The notes below the pieces were generated by a model. It was not told where the DNA came from and ran no database searches. It was given only the letters and a program-made list of their open reading frames with translations. Below are positions 50,401 to 57,830 of a stretch of 64,000 nucleotides of DNA, piece by piece (the stretch's first letter is position 1; each line of letters opens with the position of its first letter). The DNA comes from Liquidambar formosana (Eukaryota > Streptophyta > Magnoliopsida > Saxifragales > Altingiaceae), in NCBI GenBank assembly GCA_039720395.1, contig JBBPBK010000082.1:274952-338951 (forward strand), written 5' to 3'. A program made the position numbers and the translations under genes.

Positions 50401-51642
50401 CCCACGAGTGTTTGGCGACTTGAATTGAGGATAGTGAGTATTGTGAACTCTACAGAGCCTCCTATGAATTTTTTTTTTTTTTTTTAATGTGCATAGAGCC
50501 TCAATGGATGTCTAGGAAGCGTTGTGGGGCTCCCACCAGTCTATGGTAAATCTAACTGAGTCTACAGAGCCTCATGGTCTCTAGAAAGCCTCCTACAGTA
50601 TTTTGGGGCGTATAGAGCTCTTACGGTTATCTAGATAGCGTTGTGAGGCTCCCACGAGTCTTCGATGACTCTAATTAAGCATAGTGAGCGTTGCGAACTC
50701 TAGAGAGCCTCCTATGAATTTTTTTTTTTTTTTAATGTGCATAGAGCCTCAATGGATGTCAAGGAAGTGTTGTGGGGCTCCCACCAGTCTATGGTAAATC
50801 TAACTGAGTCTACAGAGCCTCATGGTCTCTAGAAAGCCTCCTACGGTATTTTGGAGCGTATAGAGCTCTTACGGTTATCTAGATAGCGTTGTGAGGCTCC
50901 CACGAGTCTTCGATGACTCTAATTATGCATAGTGAGCGTTGCGAACTCTAGAGAGCCTCCTATGAATTTTTTTTTTTTTTTTTAATGTGCATAGTGCCTC
51001 AATGGATGTCTAGGAAGTGTTGTGGGGCTCCCACCAGTCTATGGTAAATCTAACTGAGTCTACAGAGCCTCATGGTCTCTAGAAAGCCTCCTACGGTATT
51101 TTGGAGCGTGTAGAGCTCTTACGGTTATCTAGAAAGCGTTGTGAGGCTCCCACGAGTCTTCGATGACTCTAATTGAGCATAGTGAGCGTTGCGAACTCTA
51201 GAGCGCCCCCTATGAATTTTTTTTTGAGTATAGAGCCTCAATGAATGTTTAGGAAGCGTTGTGAGGCTCCCACCAGTCTATGGTGACTCTAACTGAGTCT
51301 ACAGAGCGTCGTGAACTCTAGAAAGCCTCCTACGATATTTTCGAGCGTATAAAGCTCCTACGGGCATCTAGAAAGCGTTATGAGGCTCCCACGAGTGTTT
51401 GACTGCCATAATTGAGCATAGAAACTGTTGTGAACTCTAGGGAGCCTCCTATGAATTATTTTTTTAATGTGTATAGAGCCTCAATGGATGTCTAGGAAGC
51501 GTTGTGGGGTCTATGGTAAATCTACCTGAGTCTACAGAGCGTCATGGACTCTAGAAAGCCTCCTACGATATTTTGGAGCATATAAAGCTCTTACGGTTAT
51601 CTAGAAAGCGTTTTGAGGCTCCCACGAGTCTTCGATGACTCT
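44473..51642. repeat. Array of 7-dimer HOR units (~1.69 kb), four complete plus one partial
   Basis: Units run 44473-46162, 46163-47854, 47855-49548 and 49549-51244, with a partial unit at 51245-51642 cut by the LINE. The first starts with dimer type 1 (GTGGCTGGG) and the others with type 8 (ATGTTTAGGAAG). The order is then 2/9, 3, 4, 5, 6, 7. Units 2-4 share private variants such as TCAAGGAAGTG, AATTATGCATAG, GTCGTGAACTC and CGTGTTTTGAACC. They appear virtually identical apart from T-tract length, so this is among the youngest amplifications in the window. Confidence 0.9.
51628..51642. repeat. Target-site duplication of the LINE, left copy
   Basis: The 15 bases GTCTTCGATGACTCT directly abut the poly-T end of the LINE. 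They recur exactly at its other end (57816-57830). They are ordinary satellite sequence from a dimer-9 B half. Joining the flanks at the duplication restores an uninterrupted satellite repeat. The outermost G or the last T could be chance identity, so the true length is 13-15 bp, in the L1 range. Confidence 0.93.
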
Positions 51643-51657
51643 TTTTTTTTTTTTTTT
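51643..51657 (-). other. Poly-A tail of the LINE (15 T on the plus strand)
   Basis: An unbroken run of T directly after the left target-site duplication is the copied poly-A tail of the element RNA. With the last T of the duplication the run is 16. It has no interspersed bases, which suggests little time has passed since insertion. It should not be confused with the T tracts of the satellite, which follow CTATGAAT and precede AATGTG or GAGTATAG. Confidence 0.92.
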
Positions 51658-51806
51658 GGTTAAGTGAGAAATAATATAAATGAAAAGAAAGAAAACAAGG
51701 CAGCAAGCCAGCAATCCAAGTCAGAAACAATCAACTAAGCTTATCATAGGAACGCTTAAGAGATTGTTTAGGACTAAATAAATCCTCACAGCCCGAGGTG
51801 AGCATC
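51658..51806 (-). other. LINE 3' UTR
   Basis: 149 bases between the ORF2 stop codon and the poly-A tail. On the element strand the end is T-rich and pyrimidine-rich (TTTCTTTCTTTTCATTTATA) and runs into TTAACC directly before the tail. There is no canonical AATAAA close to the tail on the element strand. No open frame and no tandem repeat is present. Confidence 0.85.
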
Positions 51807-54800
51807 CTAAGAAAGAATATCCAAACTAATACCCCAATTACAGCACAAATCTCTATTCCTACTATTATCTTTGACACCTTTAAAGCTTAAACTTCTAACT
51901 CTAATATCATCAACAATAAGAGCTAACACAAGATTAGGACTCTTGAAAGAGTTTTCATGAAGCCTGCAATTCCTTTCACGCCAAACATGGTAGATTGTAG
52001 CTGCCCAAGCAACTTTCTTCAGGGTAGAGCCAAAATCCTTAGATTTAAGTGAGTGAGTGGCCCACAATAATTCATTCAACCAAAACCGTGGGACTCTAGA
52101 GATTCCACACTTGCTCAGCACCTGTTGCCAAATTCCTGCAGAAAACCTACATTCAAAATAGAGGTGGTCCCTACTTTCCGTACACCCTTGACATAAAACA
52201 CACCTGTCATCAGAACTCAGCCCCCATAATTTAATTTTATCCCTGGTTACTATTCTATTATGAATAACAAGCCATAGAATAAAACCATGCCGCCGAATAG
52301 ATTTTGGAAACCAAACAACTCCATGCCACCCAACCTCCTCCCTTCTAGTTCTAATAGACTCCCAAGCAGAAGAAATTGAGAATTGGCCAGAAGAGGAAGG
52401 AACCCAGCAAATAGCATCAGGACGATTACAGTTAGGCTTAAAAGTGACAGGGGTGGCTCGTTGAAGTTCTAATAGGTCAGCAGTAACTGAAATTGGCCAC
52501 TTCCAATCATAACGATGCACAATAGCACTAACTTTAGAAAGAGAAGGCAGTGCACTATCATAAACAATTCTAGGACCAAAAACTTGTAACAGGGGACCTA
52601 TAGGGTGCCAAAAATCATGCCAAAGAAAGGTAGCAGACCCATCACCAATAGAATGCTTAATGAGAGGCCTGATAGTGTCTCTAACCTTGAGAAGTTTCCG
52701 CCAAATCCAAGAACACTCAGCTGGGATATTAACTGACCAGAAGCTTTTCCCCCTTAATAAGTAAGCCTTCACCCAAGCAACCCATAAAGAACCGGATTGA
52801 CTAAAAAGATTCCAAATATGGCGAAAGGAAGCTGCAATATTCCACTCATTCATCCGTTTGAGCCCTACACCGCCCTCAACTTTAGGAAGACAAACCATAG
52901 CCCATTTGACTTTAGCTCCTGAGTGCTTGATATCCGTCCCAGTCCAAAGGAAGTTGCGAAATAACTGCTCAATACTCTTGTAGATGCTCTTGGGAAGAAT
53001 AAAGATACTACACCAAAAGGCTTGAATACTATAAAGAACAGATGAAATGAGCTGAAGTCTTCCTGCATACGAAAGCCTCTTACTGCTCCAAGAATTGATT
53101 CGCTTAGAGATGCGATCAATGAGGGGCTGACAATCAGATTTGGAGAGCTTTTTAGTGATCAGAGGAACCCCAAGATAACGCACAGGAAGAGAACCACCAA
53201 TAAATCCTAGAACACTCAAAATACTATCTTGATCAGAGGTAGAAACACCTGAAAAGAAAACAACACTTTTCCCCAGATTAGCTTTGAGGCCAGAAATGTC
53301 TTCAAACTCAACCAGCACTTGTTTGATAATAGCAATAGAATCCAAGCTGCCATGAGAGAATATGAGTAAATCGTCAGCAAAACATAAGTGAGTCAACTTG
53401 ACTTTATCACACCTTGCATGGAACTTGAACTGAGGCTTGGTAGAGGCAGCAGCCAATAAGCGAGAGAAAACCTCCATAACAATCACAAAAAGATATGGGG
53501 AAAGAGGATCCCCTTGCCTGAGACCCCTTTGCCCATGAAAATAACCTTCTAACCCACCATTAATAGAGATAGAGAACTTAGGGGAGCAAACACATGCTTT
53601 AATCCAGCGGATGAGATGAGCAGGAGTGTTGAGCACAGTAAGAACATCAATCAAAAAGCTCCAACTGACCGAATCATAAGCCTTCATAAGATCAACTTTT
53701 ATTGCACACCTTGGAGTATACAAAGTCCTGTGATAGTTCTTAAGAATTTCCTGGGCAAGGAGAATATTGTCTGAAATCCTTCTTCCTTGAACAAAGGCTG
53801 ATTGATTAGGACTAATGAAATCAGGAAGACAAGGCTTAATCCTATTAGCAATAATCTTAGTAATGCACTTATAAATAGTATTGCAGCAGGATATAGGCCT
53901 AAAGTCCCCCATATTGGAAGGGTTGGCCACTTTAGGAACAAGCGCTATAATAGTAGCATTCACTTCCCCAAGAAGCTTACCATCCTGAAAGAACGACGAA
54001 ATAGCAGCAAGCACATCACTCCCAACAATACTCCAAGCCTTCTTAAAGAAAAGAGGGGTAAAACCATCAGGCCCAGGAGCTTTATCATTATTAAGCGAGA
54101 AGAGAGTATCTTTGATGTCATTAGGGGTAACCGGACTACTAAGCAGTCCTAGTTGCTCCTCATTCCAGGAGAAATTCCCAAGGTTCCTCAGAATGTCCAC
54201 ACGATTAGAAGGATTACTCGAGGTGGTGCACAACAGGCGCTGAAAGAAGGTGGAAGCTTCACCTTTAATGTCCTCAGGAGAAGTGAGCAGCTTACCCGTG
54301 CTACTAAAAATTTTGTTGATAGCATTGAACGCATTGCGGGACTTAACAGCTTTATGAAAGAAACCAGAATTCTGATCCCCAAGATTGAGCCAGTTAACAC
54401 GAGACTTCTGCTTCAAAAAGGCCTCCTCAGCTGATGCAACTTGGACATAATCATGCAGACAATTCCTTTCTTCAAGAACCAAGCTGTTATCCCGAGGATT
54501 ATGCAGCAAGTTGATTTGAGCATTGTCAAGCTTAGCTCTAGCTTGCTGAACTTTGTCTCTGATGGCACCAAAATAAGTGGAGTTGAATTTCTTCAAATCA
54601 GATTTGAGAGCTTTCAGCTTAGAATAGAGAATAAACATAGGCGTGCCCTGCACTTGTAAATCCCAGCTCCTCTGCACAACACTAAGAAACTCAGGATGAT
54701 TAACCCAGAAATTAAAAAATTTAAAAGGCTTCCTAACATTATCCTTCTTCACCGAACAAGACACAATAATAGGACAGTGATCTGATATACCAGGACTACC

Positions 54801-55463
54801 AAACTCAGTAACTGAATTGGGAAAATGGTCAAGCCAACTCTCATTAATAAGAGCTCTGTCAAGCTTGCGGGCAACAAGAGCATCCCCATCACGTTTATTA
54901 GTCCAAGTGAACAGAGGACCAACAAACGGCATGTCAACCAAATCAGCCTGAAGTAAACAGTCATGAAATGAAGAGATAGAGGAATTGGAGGACCTCACAC
55001 CACCATATCTCTCACTACAATAGCGAACTGTGTTGAAATCACCTAGAAGTAACCACGGAGAGGAGCCATTCGTAGAGGCAAAGGACAATAAGTGATCCCA
55101 TAGCATGAGTCTTTCATGATGAGAGTTAGAAGCGTAAACAAAAGAACCAAGAAAAACCTTCTGATCTTTCATAGCATGGACCTGACAATGTAGAACCTGA
55201 TCAGTTGAAAAAAGAACTTGCACCTGCACTTCAGTAGGATTCCAACAAACCCAAATACGACCTTGCGTAGAAGCATGATAATTATGGGCTATCTGCCAAC
55301 CAGGGGCAATGGCATGAAAAATCTTCTCCATCTTAACACTTCTAACCTTAGTTTCAGCAATACCAAACAGACTAATATTATTGACAGTAACAAGAGATCT
55401 AACTTCCTTCTGCTTAAGAGGGTCATTGAGCCCTCTAATATTCCAAAAGGCCGTATTAATCAT
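51807..55463 (-). CDS. LINE ORF2: endonuclease / reverse transcriptase polyprotein
   Basis: ORF2 of a plant L1, which nicks genomic DNA and copies the element RNA at the nick. The open frame extends up to 55619 (1270 codons). I choose the ATG at 55463 (residue 53 of that frame, 1218 aa) because it lies 13 nt after the ORF1 stop and directly before the conserved endonuclease start. Numbering by the longer frame: an APE-like endonuclease at about 54-290 has WNIRG (N60), AETK (E89), GDFN (193-196) and SDH (279-281). Reverse transcriptase at about 510-820 has APGPDG, DFRPIS, the first catalytic Asp in KVDLMKAYDS (D643), RQGDPLSP and FADD (747-750). A zf-RVT domain at about 1078-1165 has C1140, C1143, C1146, H1152 and C1157. 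The C-terminus (HVWRERN) is typical of plant LINEs, and no RNase H domain follows. No stop or frameshift is seen. Upstream residues 1-52 overlap ORF1 and look like an out-of-frame reading of its lysine-rich tail. Confidence 0.95.
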   Translation of the reverse strand: MINTAFWNIRGLNDPLKQKEVRSLVTVNNISLFGIAETKVRSVKMEKIFHAIAPGWQIAHNYHASTQGRIWVCWNPTEVQVQVLFSTDQVLHCQVHAMKDQKVFLGSFVYASNSHHERLMLWDHLLSFASTNGSSPWLLLGDFNTVRYCSERYGGVRSSNSSISSFHDCLLQADLVDMPFVGPLFTWTNKRDGDALVARKLDRALINESWLDHFPNSVTEFGSPGISDHCPIIVSCSVKKDNVRKPFKFFNFWVNHPEFLSVVQRSWDLQVQGTPMFILYSKLKALKSDLKKFNSTYFGAIRDKVQQARAKLDNAQINLLHNPRDNSLVLEERNCLHDYVQVASAEEAFLKQKSRVNWLNLGDQNSGFFHKAVKSRNAFNAINKIFSSTGKLLTSPEDIKGEASTFFQRLLCTTSSNPSNRVDILRNLGNFSWNEEQLGLLSSPVTPNDIKDTLFSLNNDKAPGPDGFTPLFFKKAWSIVGSDVLAAISSFFQDGKLLGEVNATIIALVPKVANPSNMGDFRPISCCNTIYKCITKIIANRIKPCLPDFISPNQSAFVQGRRISDNILLAQEILKNYHRTLYTPRCAIKVDLMKAYDSVSWSFLIDVLTVLNTPAHLIRWIKACVCSPKFSISINGGLEGYFHGQRGLRQGDPLSPYLFVIVMEVFSRLLAAASTKPQFKFHARCDKVKLTHLCFADDLLIFSHGSLDSIAIIKQVLVEFEDISGLKANLGKSVVFFSGVSTSDQDSILSVLGFIGGSLPVRYLGVPLITKKLSKSDCQPLIDRISKRINSWSSKRLSYAGRLQLISSVLYSIQAFWCSIFILPKSIYKSIEQLFRNFLWTGTDIKHSGAKVKWAMVCLPKVEGGVGLKRMNEWNIAASFRHIWNLFSQSGSLWVAWVKAYLLRGKSFWSVNIPAECSWIWRKLLKVRDTIRPLIKHSIGDGSATFLWHDFWHPIGPLLQVFGPRIVYDSALPSLSKVSAIVHRYDWKWPISVTADLLELQRATPVTFKPNCNRPDAICWVPSSSGQFSISSAWESIRTRREEVGWHGVVWFPKSIRRHGFILWLVIHNRIVTRDKIKLWGLSSDDRCVLCQGCTESRDHLYFECRFSAGIWQQVLSKCGISRVPRFWLNELLWATHSLKSKDFGSTLKKVAWAATIYHVWRERNCRLHENSFKSPNLVLALIVDDIRVRSLSFKGVKDNSRNRDLCCNWGISLDILS

Positions 55464-55476
55464 AACGGACAGAGGA
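55464..55476 (-). other. 13-nt ORF1-ORF2 intergenic spacer
   Basis: Thirteen bases separate the ORF1 TAA from the preferred ORF2 ATG, which has G at -3. A longer ORF2 frame opens 156 nt upstream inside ORF1. The tight spacing fits termination-reinitiation or another unconventional start for ORF2 from a bicistronic RNA, as inferred for L1 elements in general. It is not proven here. Confidence 0.7.
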
Positions 55477-57681
55477 TTAAAGAGTGGTCTTCCCCTTACC
55501 AGGGGTACTCTGATTTTTCGAAGCTTGAGCTTGGATATTGTTAGTATTCTTCTGATTACTACGACCCTTCTTCTTTTTGTTATTCCCTTTGTTATTCCCT
55601 TTTTTAACAAGTTCATCAATATTCATATTTGCATACTTGGCATTAATTTCTGGAGAAGAATCCGATTCAGCTTCAACATGATTAGAAATGACAGGAGAAG
55701 AAACCTCAGTAACTGAAGTCCCAGAGGCAGGAGCCTCTATAACAGGAGAATGAATCTCTATAGCATAGTCACATGGAGTACTATTAGTATCATGCAGAGC
55801 ATTAAACTTGTTGTTACTAACCAGGGATTGATTAGGAATAACCTTGCTGGACAAAGGAGAAGTAGGGACATCAGCAGATAACTGCTCACTATGAGAGAGA
55901 GCAGCAGACTGATCCGAAATACTTACAGTAATGGAAGGATCAAGAACTACACCCGGGGAGATTGTAGTAATAATACTGTCCACCTCTGGCACTTCAGGCT
56001 TCTTCAACGGAATAACATCAGGTTGCTTTGGCATCCAGACCTTCTTAACAACAGCAGGGCAGTGCACAGTGGGATGCCCAAACACGTTACAATTCTTGCA
56101 CACATGAGGCTTCCAAGGATACTCAACACCAATCTCAATGGTGCTACCATCACTTAGATCAAGATCAAACACTAAGGGAAATTCAGAAGTGACATCAACC
56201 TCCACACACATTCTAGCAAAGGACAGACGAGAACAGTTTTCCGTGAGAGCATCCATGTAAAGAGGATGACCAACACCACTAGCCACATAACTCATACCTT
56301 CATTGGTCCAGTATTCAGTGGGAACATTAAATAGCTTAACCCAGATCGGAATTTTCTGCAATTGAGGCTTGATCATCTCCATTTTCGGCTTCCATTTCCT
56401 CAAAATGAGAGGCTTCCCTCCAATAAACCAAGGACCAGCTTCTAACACCCATTCCAAAGCTTCTGGATTCATGAACTTAAATAAAAACACACCATTTTCA
56501 ATAGTTAACACCTCTGGCATCTCCTTCCGACCCCAAAGCCTATCAACCGAAGCTTTGAGAAAGGAATAGGCAGGCTTTTTATCAATAAACTGTCCCACAA
56601 GACAGTTTTTCCACTTATCACAGCCAGCTTCAGCTACCTCTGGGGGAGGTTTCACTACAATCTTACCATTGATTCTCTTCGGCTCATAGTATTTAAGAAC
56701 AGAGGTGACACGTTTACCTGTGGAAAATAGTTGCTTCCAATCACTTACCACATGCTGTGAACCACCCCTGGAAGAAGAACCAGGTATCTGGGTTTTTGGA
56801 GGTACTGCCTGATCATCAGAACCAACATTAATAGTGGGCTGAAGAGGAGGAAACCCAGACTGGAGAAGTAGAGCTCTATTTCCTAAATCCACTGAGGTAC
56901 ACCCAGATGGATAGGATATTCCCGCAGAGAAAACCCCACCATTAGAGCCATCAAACGAACTCAAACCCCTATTCAGGCCAACCTGAGAGTTAACACCCAC
57001 ACACGGATGAACTGGAGAATCACGACCCGAGAAAAGAGAAGATACCATATATCCAGCATCACTAGAGCCAGATCTAGACGCCGACACCACCAGATCAACT
57101 CCATCCGACCCCGAATAACCAGATCTGGAAACACCACCGGAAATACCCGACCCTGCAAGGACACCACCGGATACCACCGAAGTGACAGATCTGGACGCCG
57201 ACACCCCCATATCAACGCTATCCAACCCCGAATGCCCAGATCTGGAAACAGGTAAAAGATTCGTGCCATCACCACACAGATCTCGCGGCAGGCTCGAAAC
57301 CGAAGAAGAAGGAGCACTCGTGGTACTCGCACCAACCAGAACCGGCGAAGCCAAGCCATCGGAAGTGGAAGACACCACCAGATCCACACCAGACAAACCC
57401 GAAAGCCCAGATCTGATTCCAGGGGGGAGAAGCGAGTCATTCCCAAGCCAATCTCGCACACAGCTCGAGGAGGAAGACGACGGCGCACCAGCGATACTCG
57501 CACCAGCCAACTCCGGCGAAAGAATGGTATCAGAAGAGGAACCTCGCGTAGAGACCCCCTCAAGACGCTTCTCAGCTACAGGAACTTTCAAACCCGCACA
57601 ATGAGACAGATCAGTAGAAAAAACACCTTCCACCGAAACATTAAAAGGACTAGATCTAGAACAAAAGTCAAACTTGGCCAT
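55477..57681 (-). CDS. LINE ORF1: RNA-binding DUF4283 / CCHC zinc-knuckle protein (734 aa)
   Basis: ORF1 of plant L1 elements, expected to bind element RNA in the ribonucleoprotein particle. Residues 1-310 are Ser/Gly/Val-rich, low complexity, with imperfect internal repeats (about 54-109, 110-170 and 171-208) built around SGxSGxxxVDxxVS. Residues about 345-500 match a DUF4283 domain (for example FKFMNPEALEWVLEAGPWFI and PIWVKLFNVP). A CCHC knuckle follows YPWKPHVC: C528-x2-C531-x4-H536-x4-C541. Residues 550-690 are Pro/Ser-rich, and 693-733 form a basic Lys/Asn-rich tail suited to nucleic-acid contact. The start ATG has A at -3 and G at +4, a favourable plant context. The stop is TAA, 13 nt before the ORF2 start. 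Length is at the long end for plant ORF1 proteins because of the repetitive N-terminus. The frame is intact. Confidence 0.93.
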   Translation of the reverse strand: MAKFDFCSRSSPFNVSVEGVFSTDLSHCAGLKVPVAEKRLEGVSTRGSSSDTILSPELAGASIAGAPSSSSSSCVRDWLGNDSLLPPGIRSGLSGLSGVDLVVSSTSDGLASPVLVGASTTSAPSSSVSSLPRDLCGDGTNLLPVSRSGHSGLDSVDMGVSASRSVTSVVSGGVLAGSGISGGVSRSGYSGSDGVDLVVSASRSGSSDAGYMVSSLFSGRDSPVHPCVGVNSQVGLNRGLSSFDGSNGGVFSAGISYPSGCTSVDLGNRALLLQSGFPPLQPTINVGSDDQAVPPKTQIPGSSSRGGSQHVVSDWKQLFSTGKRVTSVLKYYEPKRINGKIVVKPPPEVAEAGCDKWKNCLVGQFIDKKPAYSFLKASVDRLWGRKEMPEVLTIENGVFLFKFMNPEALEWVLEAGPWFIGGKPLILRKWKPKMEMIKPQLQKIPIWVKLFNVPTEYWTNEGMSYVASGVGHPLYMDALTENCSRLSFARMCVEVDVTSEFPLVFDLDLSDGSTIEIGVEYPWKPHVCKNCNVFGHPTVHCPAVVKKVWMPKQPDVIPLKKPEVPEVDSIITTISPGVVLDPSITVSISDQSAALSHSEQLSADVPTSPLSSKVIPNQSLVSNNKFNALHDTNSTPCDYAIEIHSPVIEAPASGTSVTEVSSPVISNHVEAESDSSPEINAKYANMNIDELVKKGNNKGNNKKKKGRSNQKNTNNIQAQASKNQSTPGKGKTTL

Positions 57682-57815
57682 AATAAAGACGAGAAACTAT
57701 GATTAAAGCTGGTAGGTATACGGCCTTCCAAGAGAAAAGACAGCATCATGGAAAGAAAAAAGGGCGAGAGCTTCTCTCTCTAGAAAATTCCATCATTTTT
57801 GCTATATATGACACT
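57682..57815 (-). other. LINE 5' UTR / putative internal promoter region
   Basis: 134 bases from the 5' end of the element to the ORF1 ATG. On the element strand it begins AGTGTCATATATAGC, contains CTAGAGAGAGAAGCTCTC (partly palindromic) and then a pyrimidine-rich stretch (CCCTTTTTTCTTTCC). No second ATG-initiated long frame occurs. L1 elements must carry an internal promoter here or near it, but no defined motif can be named. A small 5' truncation cannot be excluded without other copies of the family. Confidence 0.7.
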
Positions 57816-57830
57816 GTCTTCGATGACTCT
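57816..57830. repeat. Target-site duplication of the LINE, right copy
   Basis: Exact copy of the 15 bases at 51628-51642. It is followed by AATTGAGTATAGTGAG, which continues the interrupted dimer-9 B half. Confidence 0.93.

Larger units (their letters stand above)
1..51642. repeat. Left satellite array, ~240-bp dimeric monomer family
   Basis: Continuous head-to-tail satellite DNA with no break other than small indels. Each ~240-bp repeat begins near CTAGGAAGCGTTGTGAGGCT and holds a second, related half beginning near CTAGAAAGCGTTGTGAGG. The second half usually ends with a T-rich tract followed by AGAGCCTCAATGGATGT. All copies have the same orientation. No gene, tRNA, rRNA, telomere repeat or LTR element is seen inside it, and long frames are rare because stop codons recur in every repeat. 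Tandem arrays of this size with higher-order structure are typical of centromeric, pericentromeric or subtelomeric heterochromatin. Which of these applies cannot be told from sequence alone. I do not recognise the family by name. Confidence 0.97.
51643..57815 (-). mobile_element. Full-length plant L1-type LINE (non-LTR retrotransposon), 6173 bp
   Basis: On the minus strand the order is short 5' UTR, ORF1, ORF2, short 3' UTR and poly-A tail. There are no terminal repeats, and a 15-bp target-site duplication flanks it, all as expected for target-primed reverse transcription. Both frames are open from start to stop and the enzymatic motifs are present, so it may be competent and is probably young. 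The inferred first-strand nick on the plus strand is GACTCT/AATT, compatible with the loose T/AA preference of L1 endonucleases. It is the only transposable element seen in 64 kb. No promoter was identified. Confidence 0.96.

Noticed and set aside
1..51642. CRISPR-like or bacterial repeat array
   Set aside because: The repeat is ~240 bp without unique spacers, and the embedded retrotransposon is eukaryotic. Neither fits a CRISPR array.
51807..52100. RNase H domain at the end of ORF2
   Set aside because: Only about 100 residues follow the zf-RVT domain, with no DEDD-type motif pattern. The protein ends in the HVWRERN region common in RNase H-lacking plant LINEs.
52865..57604. Several 66-196 codon frames overlapping the LINE on both strands
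   Set aside because: They are shadows of ORF1 and ORF2 in other frames, without domains of their own.
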